Shown here piece by piece: positions 38,324 to 47,467 of a stretch of 64,000 bases of DNA; position 1 is the first letter of the stretch, and each line of letters starts with the position of its first letter. A model generated the notes under the pieces. That model saw nothing but the letters and a program-made list of their open reading frames with translations. It ran no database searches and was not told the origin of the DNA. Made by a program: the position numbers and the translations under genes. This DNA is from Tropicibacter alexandrii (GTDB lineage: Bacteria > Pseudomonadota > Alphaproteobacteria > Rhodobacterales > Rhodobacteraceae). The stretch is taken from assembly GCF_003667315.2 (NCBI RefSeq), contig NZ_RCTZ02000010.1, positions 101,830 to 165,829 on the forward strand, in the 5' to 3' direction.

Positions 38324-39511
38324 ATGCGCCTGAAACCGATACTTGCCGTGCTGGCGGCCCTGACCGCCTCGCCCGCCCTCGCCGACTGGGCAGAGACCGT
38401 CGAGGTCGCCCGTGGCCAGACCGTCTACTGGAATGCGTGGGGCGGGGATGAGCGCACCAATGCCTTCATCGCATGGGTTGGCGAGCAGACGCAGGCGCAA
38501 TACGGCGTCTCGGTCGAGCATGTCCGCCTGACCGACACCGCCGAGGCCGTGACCCGCGTCGTCTCCGAACGTGCCGCCGGGCAGGATGATAATGGCTCCG
38601 TCGACCTGATCTGGATCAACGGGCCGAATTTCCTCGCGATGAAGGAACAGGATCTGCTGTTCGGCCCCTTCGTGCAGGACCTGCCGAACATCCGCCATGT
38701 CGATATGAGCGAGAACACCCCCGCGACGCTGGATTTCACCGTGCCGGTCGAGGGCATGGAAAGCCCGTGGCGGCTGGCAAGGTTCGTCTTCATCCATGAC
38801 AGCGCGCGGGTCGAGACGCCCCCGGCGGACATGGCGGCCTTCGTCGATTGGGCCGCGTCCCATCCCGGTCGCTTCACCCATCCCGATCCGTCGAACTTCA
38901 TGGGGGCGACCTTTCTGAAGCAGGCGCTGATCGAATTGGCGCCCGATCCCTACGCCCTGCTGAAGCCGGTCTCGGATATGACCTTCGAGGCGCAGACCGC
39001 GCCGCTTTGGGCATGGTATGACGCGCTGCGCCCCAACATGTGGCGCGCCGGTCAGACCTTTCCCGAGAATGAAAGCATCCAGCAGCAATTGCTGAACGAT
39101 GGCGAGATCGATATCGCCATGTCCTTCGATCCGGCCTCGGCCGCCGCGAACATCGCCAAGGGGTTGCTGCCGGAGAGCGCGCGCGTCTTCGTGCCTGTGG
39201 GCGGGACCATCGGCAATATCAGCTTCGTCGCCATCCCCTACAACGCCGCCAATGCCGAGGGCGCACAGGTGGTCGCGAACTTCCTGCTCGACCCTGCCGT
39301 ACAGGCGCGGATGCAGAATATCGAGGTGATGGGCTCGTTCTCGGTGCTCGATCCCGACCTGCTGGACGCCGAGGCGCGCGCCGCGTTCGATGCGCTGCCG
39401 AGCGCGCCGGCGCTGCCGACGCTGGCCGAGCTGGGGTCCACCCTGCCCGAGCCGCATCCCAGCTGGATGACGCGCCTGACCGAGGAATGGGCCAAGCGTT
39501 ACACCCGGTGA
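38324..39511 (+). CDS. ynjB: YnjB-like ABC transporter substrate-binding protein
   Basis: Periplasmic binding protein of 395 residues with a signal peptide (MRLKPILAVLAALTASPALA). It has the thiamine/spermidine-type fold start TVYWNAWGGDERTNAFIAW and matches YnjB. The ligand is unknown; thiamine-related or anionic compounds have been proposed for the family. The SD is AAGGAG six bases upstream of the ATG. Second gene of the ynjFBCD operon. Confidence 0.85.
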   Translation: MRLKPILAVLAALTASPALADWAETVEVARGQTVYWNAWGGDERTNAFIAWVGEQTQAQYGVSVEHVRLTDTAEAVTRVVSERAAGQDDNGSVDLIWINGPNFLAMKEQDLLFGPFVQDLPNIRHVDMSENTPATLDFTVPVEGMESPWRLARFVFIHDSARVETPPADMAAFVDWAASHPGRFTHPDPSNFMGATFLKQALIELAPDPYALLKPVSDMTFEAQTAPLWAWYDALRPNMWRAGQTFPENESIQQQLLNDGEIDIAMSFDPASAAANIAKGLLPESARVFVPVGGTIGNISFVAIPYNAANAEGAQVVANFLLDPAVQARMQNIEVMGSFSVLDPDLLDAEARAAFDALPSAPALPTLAELGSTLPEPHPSWMTRLTEEWAKRYTR

Positions 39512-41223
39512 GGGCGACCCTGACAGACGGATGGGCGCTGCGCGCCGCCGTGCTGGTCACGGTGGCGCTGGGGCTTGTACTGCCGATCGCGGCGGGGTTT
39601 TGGCAGACCGCGCGCGCGGCGGCCGGGGTGATGCCCGCCATCGGGTTCGACGCGCTGTCGCTGGACCCGCTGCGCGCGCTGGTGACAGCGCCGGGCTTCG
39701 GGACCGCGCTGCGCCTGACGGTGGTGACCGGCCTCGGCGCAACGCTGCTGTCGGTCGCCGTCGCCGTCGGGGCCTGCGCGGTCCTGCATAACCGCATGGG
39801 CGCGCGCGCCGGGGGGCGGCTTCTGACCCCGTTCCTTGCGGCGCCGCATGCGGCGATGGCCATCGGGCTGGCCTTCCTGCTGGCGCCGTCCGGCTGGATC
39901 GCCCGGGCGCTGGCACCCTTGGTGGGGTTCGACCGGCCGCCGCTCTGGATTACGGTGAACGACCCTTTCGGGTTGGCGCTGATCGCCGGGCTGATGGTCA
40001 AGGAAATCCCCTTCCTGCTGCTGGTGATCCTGTCGGCGCTCAGCCAGTTGCCGGTGCGCCAGCATCTGGCGGCAGGGCGCTCGCTGGGCTACGGGCGCGG
40101 CATCGTCTGGATCAAGATCATCCTGCCACAGGTCTGGCCGCTGATCCGCCTGCCGGTGATGGTCGTGCTGGCGTTTTCGCTGTCGGTCGTTGACATGGCG
40201 CTGATCCTCGGCCCGTCGAACCCGCCGACCCTGTCTGTCCTGCTGCTGCGCCTGTTCACGGCGCCCGATATCGGCCAGATGCTTCCGGCTTCGGCGGGGG
40301 CGCTGTTGCAGGCGGTGCTGGTCGGGCTGTCCTTTCTGCTGTTGCTGGGGGGCGAGCGCCTGTGCCGCCGCATCGGGCGCTGGTGGGTGCGGCGCGGGGG
40401 GCGCGGTCACAGCGCCGAGCCGGGCCTGTGGGCCCTGACCGTGCTGGCGGCGCTGCTGTTCGGACTGGGCGCTCTGGCGATGCTGTCGCTCGTGGTCTGG
40501 TCCTTTGCGTGGCGCTGGACATGGCCGGACCTGCTGCCCGGCAGCTGGTCGCTGCGCGCATGGATGAGCCCCGGCAATGGCTGGGCCAAGGCCCTTTGGA
40601 ACACGGTGCTGCTGGCCGCAGCCACCACCGCGCTGTCGCTCGCGCTGGCCATCGCTTGGCTCGAAGGCGAAGACCGCGCCCGGCGCGGACGCGCGGGCTG
40701 GGCCGAGGCGCTGATCTACCTGCCGCTGCTGGTGCCACAGATCGGGTTCCTGTTCGGATTGAACGTGCTGTTCCTGACGATCGGCCTGACCGGCGGCACC
40801 TTGGCGGTGATCTGGGCGCAGGCGCTGTTCGTCTTTCCCTATGTGATGATCGCCCTGTCGGACCCGTGGCGCGCGCTCGACCCGCGCCTGTCGCGAGCGG
40901 CGGCCTCGCTGGGTGCGGGGCCGTGGCGGCGGCTGGTCGCGGTCAAGCTGCCCGCCCTGCTGACTCCGATCCTGACCGCCGCCGCCATCGGCGTCGCGGT
41001 CTCGGTGGCGCAATACCTGCCGACCCTGTTCATGGGGGCGGGCCGCGTCGCGACCCTGACCACCGAAGCGGTCACGCTGTCCTCGTCGTCGGACCGGCGG
41101 GTGACCGGCGTCTACGCCACCTTGCAAGCGGCGCTGCCCTTTGCCGCCTATGCGCTCGCGCTCTTGGTGCCGGCCGTGCTGCATCGCAACCGCCGCGCCC
41201 TGCTGGCCGGAGACCCGTCATGA
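39508..41223 (+). CDS. ynjC: YnjC-like ABC transporter permease (two fused domains)
   Basis: Inner-membrane protein of about 571 residues with two successive permease domains, each with the EAA loop (HLAAGRSLGYGRGIVWIKIILP and LSRAAASLGAGPWRRLVAVKLP). The GTG at 39508 overlaps the ynjB stop (GTGA), which is typical of coupling; an ATG at 39487 inside ynjB is the alternative. It overlaps ynjD by 4 bases. Confidence 0.85.
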   Translation: MRATLTDGWALRAAVLVTVALGLVLPIAAGFWQTARAAAGVMPAIGFDALSLDPLRALVTAPGFGTALRLTVVTGLGATLLSVAVAVGACAVLHNRMGARAGGRLLTPFLAAPHAAMAIGLAFLLAPSGWIARALAPLVGFDRPPLWITVNDPFGLALIAGLMVKEIPFLLLVILSALSQLPVRQHLAAGRSLGYGRGIVWIKIILPQVWPLIRLPVMVVLAFSLSVVDMALILGPSNPPTLSVLLLRLFTAPDIGQMLPASAGALLQAVLVGLSFLLLLGGERLCRRIGRWWVRRGGRGHSAEPGLWALTVLAALLFGLGALAMLSLVVWSFAWRWTWPDLLPGSWSLRAWMSPGNGWAKALWNTVLLAAATTALSLALAIAWLEGEDRARRGRAGWAEALIYLPLLVPQIGFLFGLNVLFLTIGLTGGTLAVIWAQALFVFPYVMIALSDPWRALDPRLSRAAASLGAGPWRRLVAVKLPALLTPILTAAAIGVAVSVAQYLPTLFMGAGRVATLTTEAVTLSSSSDRRVTGVYATLQAALPFAAYALALLVPAVLHRNRRALLAGDPS

Positions 41224-41870
41224 GCCTCGACCTGTCTACGCTGTCCGTCGCCCCCAAAGCGGGCGAGCCGCTGTTTCCCCCGCTGACCCTGTCGGTCGCG
41301 CCCGGGCAGGTCGCCACGGTGATGGGCCCCTCCGGTATCGGCAAATCGACGCTGCTGGATGCCATAGGCGGGCACCTCGCGCATGGCTTTGCCTGCACCG
41401 GGTCCGTGCAACTCAACGGGCGGGACCTTGGCCCGCTGCCCGCTGAGGCACGCCGCGTGGGATTGCTGTTTCAGGACGCGCTGCTGTTTCCGCATTTGTC
41501 GGTGGGCGACAACCTTGCCTTTGGCCTGTCGCGCCGGGTGCGTGGCCGTGCCGCGCGGCGCGCCGCCGTCGAGACGGCGCTGGACCGGGCCGGGCTGTCG
41601 GGCCTGCACGACCGCGACCCGGCCACCCTGTCAGGTGGTCAACGCGCGCGCGCCGCGCTGATGCGCACGCTTCTGGCTGAGCCACAGGCCCTGCTATTGG
41701 ACGAGCCGTTTTCCAAGCTGGACGTGGCGCTGCGGGCCGATATCCGGGCCTTCACGCTGGACCATATCCAAAGCCGCGCGATCCCGGCGCTGATGGTGAC
41801 CCATGACGCCGAGGATGCCCGCGCGATGCAAGGCCCGGTGATCGACCTGACCGCCCTCAGCCCGCGTTGA
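41220..41870 (+). CDS. ynjD: YnjD-like ABC transporter ATPase
   Basis: ATP-binding protein of 216 residues: Walker A GPSGIGKST, signature LSGGQRAR, Walker B LLLDEPFSKLD and switch His in VTHDAEDA. Short for the family, as in E. coli YnjD. It begins inside the ynjC stop (ATGA) and ends 14 bases into the convergent glucosidase gene. Confidence 0.88.
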   Translation: MSLDLSTLSVAPKAGEPLFPPLTLSVAPGQVATVMGPSGIGKSTLLDAIGGHLAHGFACTGSVQLNGRDLGPLPAEARRVGLLFQDALLFPHLSVGDNLAFGLSRRVRGRAARRAAVETALDRAGLSGLHDRDPATLSGGQRARAALMRTLLAEPQALLLDEPFSKLDVALRADIRAFTLDHIQSRAIPALMVTHDAEDARAMQGPVIDLTALSPR

Positions 41871-43437
41871 AGAAGCCAAAGCCGCTGGCGGCCAGCGAAA
41901 TCTCGTCGCCGGTGGTCTCGACCCCCTCGCCCAGCAGCCTGTCGCCATGCGGCAGGCTGACCGAGACCGGCGCCGCCGACAGGTTGAACACGCACAGCAC
42001 CGCGTCGCCACGCGTGAACGCGAGCAGCGGGTGGGGAACGTCGTGGAAGACGATGTCGCCGTCGCGCAGCGCGGGCTGCGCACGTCGGAAGGCCAGCATC
42101 TCGCGGTAGAACGCCAGCACCGATCCCGCGCCCTGCGCCGACACCGCGCGCTGCCATTGCGGCGCTTTGACCGGCAGCCAGGGCGTGGCATCGGTGAACC
42201 CGCCATGCGGCGCCTGCGCATCCCAGACCATCGGTGTGCGGCAGCCATCGCGGCCCTTGTCCGCTGGCCAGAACATGAGGCCCTGCGGGTCGGTCAGTTC
42301 GTCATAGCTCAGCTCGGTTTCCAGCTGGCCCAGCTCCTCGCCCTGATACAGGCAGACCGAGCCCCGGAACGACAACAGCATCGCCGCCGCCTGCTTGGCG
42401 ACGCTGTCGGCATCCTTGCCCTGATCCTTCCAGCGCGAGACATGGCGGATCACGTCATGATTGGAGAACGCCCAGCACGGCCAGCCTTCGGGCGCGCCAT
42501 CGAAGAACCGCTCCATCTGGCCACGGAAATGCGCGGGGGTGAATTTCGGCCCCAGCATGTCGAAGGAATAAGCCATATGCAGCCGGTTGCCCGAGGTGTA
42601 CTGCCCCATGATCTCGATGCCGTGATAGTTCTCTCCGACCTCGCCCACCAGCGTCCGGTCGTCGAATTCGTCCAGCAGCGCGCGCATCCTTTGCAGGAAG
42701 GGCAGGTTCTCGGGCTGGTTCTTCGAGAACAGGTGGTAGAGCATGTTGTAGGGGTTCCACGCCTCGGCCGCATCGGGGCGGAAATTCGCCGCGTCGTTGC
42801 GCAGCTTGCGGTCGTGGAAGTAGAAATTCACCGTATCGAGACGGAAGCCATCGACCCCGCGCTCCAACCAGAAGCGCATGGTGCCCAGCAGCCAGTCCTG
42901 CACCTCGGGGTTGTGAAAATTGAAATCCGGCTGCTCTTTGAGAAAGTTGTGGAAATAGTACTGTCGGCGGCGCGGCTCCCATTCCCAAGCGATGCCGCCA
43001 AAGATCGCCTGCCAGTTGTTGGGCGGGCTACCATCGGGATTCGGATCGGCCCAGACGTACCAATCAGCCTTGGGATTGTCGCGCGAACTGCGCGATTCCT
43101 CGAAGAACGGGTGCTGGTTCGAACTGTGCGAAAGCACCTGATCGATGATTACCTTCAGTCCCAGTTCATGGGCGCGGGCCACCATCGCGTCGAAATCGTC
43201 CAAGGTGCCAAAGGTCGGGTCGATATCGGTATAATCCGACACGTCATAGCCCATATCCTTCATCGGCGAGGTGAAGATCGGCGACAGCCAGATCGCATCC
43301 ACCCCGAGGCTGGCGATATGCGGCAGGCGCTCGGTGATGCCCTTGAGGTCGCCGATCCCGTCGCCATTGCTGTCTTGGAACGAGCGGGGGTAAATCTGGT
43401 AGGTGACGGACCCGCGCCACCAATCCTTGTTCGCCAT
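41857..43437 (-). CDS. aglA: Alpha-glucosidase, glycoside hydrolase family 13
   Basis: Cytoplasmic alpha-glucosidase of 526 residues. The four GH13 motifs are visible: DQVLSHSSNQH (region I), GFRLDTVNFYFHD with the nucleophile Asp, LVGEVGENYHG with the acid Glu, and FSNHDVIRHVSR with the third Asp. It resembles AglA of rhizobia and Rhodobacterales, which act on maltose, sucrose or trehalose. No signal peptide. The ATG at 43437 has GAGGTC upstream. In other species aglA is in the aglEFGAK operon; here it stands alone, 40 kb from the sugar transporter. Confidence 0.9.
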   Translation of the reverse strand: MANKDWWRGSVTYQIYPRSFQDSNGDGIGDLKGITERLPHIASLGVDAIWLSPIFTSPMKDMGYDVSDYTDIDPTFGTLDDFDAMVARAHELGLKVIIDQVLSHSSNQHPFFEESRSSRDNPKADWYVWADPNPDGSPPNNWQAIFGGIAWEWEPRRRQYYFHNFLKEQPDFNFHNPEVQDWLLGTMRFWLERGVDGFRLDTVNFYFHDRKLRNDAANFRPDAAEAWNPYNMLYHLFSKNQPENLPFLQRMRALLDEFDDRTLVGEVGENYHGIEIMGQYTSGNRLHMAYSFDMLGPKFTPAHFRGQMERFFDGAPEGWPCWAFSNHDVIRHVSRWKDQGKDADSVAKQAAAMLLSFRGSVCLYQGEELGQLETELSYDELTDPQGLMFWPADKGRDGCRTPMVWDAQAPHGGFTDATPWLPVKAPQWQRAVSAQGAGSVLAFYREMLAFRRAQPALRDGDIVFHDVPHPLLAFTRGDAVLCVFNLSAAPVSVSLPHGDRLLGEGVETTGDEISLAASGFGFFNAG

Positions 43438-43482
43438 GATGACCTCTTTCAGCCGGGATGAATCAGGGACCGTACCGATCCG

Positions 43483-43494
43483 GTTAGCGCAAAC
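43483..43494 (-). promoter_or_regulatory. Weak LacI-like operator upstream of aglA
   Basis: GTTTGCGCTAAC on the minus strand is an inverted repeat with one mismatch and a central GC, 46 bases upstream of the alpha-glucosidase start. It resembles LacI-family sites but differs from the AAACGTTT pair at 2224-2273, so a different repressor would be needed. Confidence 0.25.
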
Positions 43495-43660
43495 GCCTGC
43501 CGAAAACGCGCCCGGTTGGCAAGCCGCATCTGCGGATGGCGCTGGAAACCGCACGAAAGCTGCAGACATCGCGGGCTGACATGCTCAAAACTCTCGCAAC
43601 CTGAGGTGGTTTCGCGGTAGGATGGGCCATTCATTTACGCATCAGTCATTGTGAGGGCCC

Positions 43661-44818
43661 ATGTCCGTTCATGTCGTCTTTGTCCACGGTGTCGCCAATC
43701 GCGAAGGTGACGCCTATTCCCAAACCGTCGCCCGGCGCAGCGAGCGTTTCCGCAAGCTGGTCTTTGGCGAGGCCGCGACCATCGAGAACCCGTATTGGGG
43801 GGCGTTCGGCGCCAATCCTGCGGGCGGGCGCTATCGCTGCCTGCCCGATTACGACGATCCGACCGGCGACGGGGTCGAGGTGCTGGCCGTGGCGCCGCCG
43901 CCTGCGACCGGCGCCGCGCCGCGTCTGGTCGAGCTGGCACGCGAGGACTTTCCCGAAACCGTCGACCTGCTCTTTGCCGGGGTGCTGGAGCGGGCGCAGG
44001 CGGACGGGCCGGACCTGCCGGACGAGGCCGTGGCGCAGGCGCAAATGGCCGCGATCTATGCCAGCGAGGTGCCCAACCCGCCTTGGCTGCAGGCCGATCT
44101 GACCGATGAGCAATTCCTCAAGGAATTGACCAACCGCGCCAAGGCCTATGCCACAGCGCAGGCCGGTGCCGTCCCGGAAAACGACGTCGAGGTGCTGGGT
44201 CTTGGGTCATGGCTGCGTGACAGCGCCGAGGCGGTCGTCGACCGCGTGCGCAATGCCGGTGGGCGCGTGGCGCTGGCCGTGGGCCGCGAGGCACTGCACG
44301 GGCATGTGGCGACCTTCATCGGCGATGTCTTTTCCTATCTCAAGGACGGCTCCGGGCGCGCGCCGATCCGCGCCCTGATCAAGGACGAACTGACCAAGGC
44401 CGTCGACAGCGGCAAGCCCATCGTGCTGATCGGCCATTCCATGGGCGGAGTGATCCTTGCCGATTGTCTGGGTGACCAAGCCTTTTGTGACAGCGTCGGG
44501 CTAAAGGACGGGCGCAGGATCGCGGCGCTGGTCACGGTCGGCTCGCAGCCCGGCTTCTTTCAGGAGCTGAACCTGTTGGGGCTCGATCCGCAGCCACGGC
44601 TGGAGGTGGTGGAGCATTGGATCAACGTCTTTGACGAACTCGACGTGCTGTCCTTCCGCGCAGCCCCCTTGTTCGACGGCGGCGTCAAGGACATGATGTT
44701 TTCCAGCCGCACCGGCATCTTCGACGCGCATGGTGCCTATTTCGAGCGCGTGCAGTTCTATGAACGGCTGCGCAAGCGGCTCAAGGCGCTGGATGTCCCG
44801 GTGAAAGGCACGGCATGA
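43661..44818 (+). CDS. Alpha/beta-hydrolase (lipase/esterase-like), first gene of caspase cassette
   Basis: Cytoplasmic hydrolase of 385 residues. The N-terminal VVFVHG supplies the oxyanion turn, and the nucleophile elbow GHSMGG places Ser260. The middle (residues 100-240) is a helical insert that is long for a simple esterase. A C-terminal His in the segment DAHGAYFERVQFYERL is a candidate for the triad. No signal peptide. The ATG follows GAGGGCCC. Its last four bases overlap the caspase-like gene (ATGA). The substrate is unknown: a lipid, ester or protein-linked acyl group are all possible. Confidence 0.8.
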   Translation: MSVHVVFVHGVANREGDAYSQTVARRSERFRKLVFGEAATIENPYWGAFGANPAGGRYRCLPDYDDPTGDGVEVLAVAPPPATGAAPRLVELAREDFPETVDLLFAGVLERAQADGPDLPDEAVAQAQMAAIYASEVPNPPWLQADLTDEQFLKELTNRAKAYATAQAGAVPENDVEVLGLGSWLRDSAEAVVDRVRNAGGRVALAVGREALHGHVATFIGDVFSYLKDGSGRAPIRALIKDELTKAVDSGKPIVLIGHSMGGVILADCLGDQAFCDSVGLKDGRRIAALVTVGSQPGFFQELNLLGLDPQPRLEVVEHWINVFDELDVLSFRAAPLFDGGVKDMMFSSRTGIFDAHGAYFERVQFYERLRKRLKALDVPVKGTA

Positions 44819-45990
44819 CCCTGATCTACGACCGCGCGTCGGATGCGCCGCAGAGCCACGCCATCGTCATCGGCGTGGGCTGCTTTCCGCATCTCGACGG
44901 GTCCAAGCCGGACCTGATGAAGGAACTGCGCAGCGTCGACGGCGTGACCAGCCCGCCCAACAATGCCCGCGCCATCGCCGCATGGCTGATCGACGCGGCG
45001 GACCGGCTGGTGCCGCCGCTGGGCTCGGTCGAGTTGTTGATCAGCGAAAAGGATGGCAGCGCCGCCACGTTCGACGGCAAGGCCATCGCCCCTGCGACCG
45101 GCGACGACGTCTCGGACGCGCTGGGCGATTGGCTGGCCCGCTGCGGGTCGGACCCCGGCAACCTCGCCCTGTTCTATGGCAGCAGCCACGGCATGCAGGC
45201 GCAAGAACACATCCTGTTGCTCGAAGACGCGGGCGAAGACCCGTTCGACCCGTGGCGCAACATGCTCTCGCTGAACCATCTGCACCGCAACCTGTACAAG
45301 AAGAACCACAAGCGCAGCGTGCTGTTTGCCGATTGCTGCCGCAACCTGCTCGAAGGCGGGATCACCTCGCTCGATCAATTCACTGGGCGGCGGATCGGAA
45401 ATATCTCGCAGCTGGAATACGCGCAGGCCCGCAACGCGCCCGACCGTTTCGTCTACCTGCTGAGGGCCGCGCCGCCGGGCGTGGTGGCCAAGGCCACGCG
45501 CAACGGGCTGGGCTACATGACGGAGTCGCTGCTGAAATGCTTCGACGGCGGCGCGGGCGAGAAAAGAGCGCATTACGGCTGGTGCATCACGCCCGGTCGG
45601 CTGCGCGGCTGGGTCGAGGCCGCCGGGCGATATGGGCTGGGGATCGACGATCCGGACATGCGCCCCATCGACGATGACAGCGCGTGGGACACCACGCCGA
45701 TCCTGACCCTGCCGGGGATGCCGCGCTACCCGGTCCGTGTGCGCGAGGCCGATGCGCTGGACTTGGGCCGCGCGACCCTGTCGCTGGCGCAGGCCAGCAC
45801 CGCCTTTCTCGAGCAACGACCGCCCACGCCCGGCGCGGTGGCCCCCCTCAGTGTCTGGGTGCCGCCCAGCATGGACGATTACGAGGCTGCGGGCGAGATC
45901 CTTGAGCCCGGCGGCGCCCCGATCCTGCTGCAAACCGTTCCGGTCCCCGTCATCAGCGACGGCACGGACGTGGCGCTTCGGAGGACGTGA
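44815..45990 (+). CDS. Caspase-fold peptidase (C14-like)
   Basis: Protein of 391 residues. The N-terminal about 230 residues follow the caspase/metacaspase pattern: first strand SHAIVIGVGCFPHL, the histidine block LALFYGSSHGM (His125) after a conserved Asp-rich loop, and VLFADCCRN, where Cys175 aligns with the catalytic Cys of DxCR. The C-terminal about 150 residues are a separate domain of unknown fold. No signal peptide. Caspase-fold proteins cleave after Arg/Lys or Asp. Tightly placed between the hydrolase and the unknown third gene (4-base and 1-base overlaps), so it may activate one of them. Confidence 0.78.
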   Translation: MTLIYDRASDAPQSHAIVIGVGCFPHLDGSKPDLMKELRSVDGVTSPPNNARAIAAWLIDAADRLVPPLGSVELLISEKDGSAATFDGKAIAPATGDDVSDALGDWLARCGSDPGNLALFYGSSHGMQAQEHILLLEDAGEDPFDPWRNMLSLNHLHRNLYKKNHKRSVLFADCCRNLLEGGITSLDQFTGRRIGNISQLEYAQARNAPDRFVYLLRAAPPGVVAKATRNGLGYMTESLLKCFDGGAGEKRAHYGWCITPGRLRGWVEAAGRYGLGIDDPDMRPIDDDSAWDTTPILTLPGMPRYPVRVREADALDLGRATLSLAQASTAFLEQRPPTPGAVAPLSVWVPPSMDDYEAAGEILEPGGAPILLQTVPVPVISDGTDVALRRT

Positions 45991-47348
45991 TGCAGGACGA
46001 TGACGCCGCCCAGACCGCGACGTTGACCGTCGACAAAGCCCCGAGCCTGCCGTTTCAGGACGTGACCGTCATGGATGACGGCTTTGCCATCCAAGCGCAG
46101 CAGACCCTGAACGAGACCGCCGATAGCCTAACGCTGGCGCTGCGCCCCGGTCGCTACATGGTCAGCGGCCTGTCCCCCAGCGGCGCGCGCCTGCGGGTTG
46201 CCGTCGAGTTGGGCGATGGCGATGACCGCCGGATCACCGTGGCCAGCGAACAAGACAGCCCGCATGAATGGCTGGCCGATCTCAACGCGCGCAACCAAGT
46301 GCCGCGCTCGGCCGCCAATGTCAGCCGCAAGGTCATCGAGGCGCTCGGGACGCGGTCGCTCAGCGCCCTGCTGGAGGTCAGCCCGGTCTCGTCCTTGTCC
46401 TTGCCGGTGGGCGTCGTGTCCTATGCGGCCCAAGGCATGGTCGAGGATGCCACACAGGCGCTCGACCGGCGTCTTGGTCTGGGCAGCCGCCCGAAACGGT
46501 CCACGCGCCGCCCGCAGGATGTCAGCCTGCGCAGCTATGTCTGGGCCTCCGATCTCGGTCGCTGGGTCCGGTCCGACCTGATCGACCGGGTGCAGGGCGA
46601 GTACGCGATGGATTACACCCGCCTCTACCTGCCGCCGCGCCCCTATGTGGACGACGCGCTGAGGGACAGGATTCACCTCGTCGGCAGTTTTCGCAAGGAT
46701 CAGCCCGCGCGATTCATCGCCCTGCCCCTGTTCGGCGAGGGCGCGCAACTGGTGCTGTCGCATAGCGGCGGCGCCGACAGCGCGGCGCGGCGGTTTTCAT
46801 GGTATCTGTCAGCGGTCGACGACCGGATCGACGGGCTGTTGCAGTCGATCAAGGGGCGCGGGTTCGAGGACAGCGACGCCGTCTCGGAAGAGGCTTTCAA
46901 GGTCGCCGACCGTGCCTTGCATGACAAGGTCCACGATCCCGAGGCGGCCGTCGTCGCCACGCTGTTCCTGTTGCGTCACAGGCGGCTGGGCAAACGGCCC
47001 GGCTGGGTCGAGAACCTTGCGAACTGGTTCCCGTGGTCGCCAGATGCACTGGCCGTAGGGGCTTGGGCGAACCTGCTGTTCGAGACCGGCGATCAGGCCG
47101 AGGTCCTGTCGAAACTGGCCAAGATACATCACGCCGGCCCGCCGCAATTCCTTGCCGCACGCCGCCTGCTGCGCGATCTGCTGTCGATCACCCGCAGCGG
47201 CGACGACTGGTCGTCCCTGCCCGCCGACACGCGGCAGATGCTGGACCGGCTCTGGGCGCGGCTGGGCAAGGAAATGCAGCGAGAGGTGAGCGCCGGGCCA
47301 TTCTACGCCTTCACCGAAAGCTTCGGCACGGGCGGCCCCTCGTCCTGA
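45990..47348 (+). CDS. Hypothetical protein, third gene of caspase cassette
   Basis: Unrecognised protein of 452 residues. The first 100 residues (ATLTVDKAPSLPFQDVTVMD to RPGRYMVSGLSPSGARLRVAV) read as a beta-sandwich such as a Cna-B/carboxypeptidase-regulatory fold. Residues about 270-430 are helical (DAVSEEAFKVADRALHDKVH and LEVLSKLAKIHHAGPPQFL-type repeats) and might be a TPR- or HEAT-like scaffold. No signal peptide. The ATG at 45990 overlaps the caspase stop by 1 base (GGAGGACGTGATG); the GGAGG lies 5 bases upstream of the ATG. It may be a sensor, adaptor or substrate of the caspase. Confidence 0.7.
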   Translation: MQDDDAAQTATLTVDKAPSLPFQDVTVMDDGFAIQAQQTLNETADSLTLALRPGRYMVSGLSPSGARLRVAVELGDGDDRRITVASEQDSPHEWLADLNARNQVPRSAANVSRKVIEALGTRSLSALLEVSPVSSLSLPVGVVSYAAQGMVEDATQALDRRLGLGSRPKRSTRRPQDVSLRSYVWASDLGRWVRSDLIDRVQGEYAMDYTRLYLPPRPYVDDALRDRIHLVGSFRKDQPARFIALPLFGEGAQLVLSHSGGADSAARRFSWYLSAVDDRIDGLLQSIKGRGFEDSDAVSEEAFKVADRALHDKVHDPEAAVVATLFLLRHRRLGKRPGWVENLANWFPWSPDALAVGAWANLLFETGDQAEVLSKLAKIHHAGPPQFLAARRLLRDLLSITRSGDDWSSLPADTRQMLDRLWARLGKEMQREVSAGPFYAFTESFGTGGPSS

Positions 47349-47467
47349 GGTGAAAATAACGGCGATTGGATGTGCCGCCATCGGCAACCGGGCGGGCCGC
47401 GCTTGCCGGGCGTGGGCCGGGCTGGCTATGGTCCGGGCAAGTACGCTTGCCAATGCTGACGGGACCG

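Noticed and set aside
39499..41184. 561-residue minus-strand Gln/Arg-rich frame
   Set aside because: Antisense to the ynjC permease; no folded motif is visible.
46497..46530. Frameshift in the third cassette gene at the Arg-rich stretch
   Set aside because: The frame stays open from 45990 to 47348 without a break.
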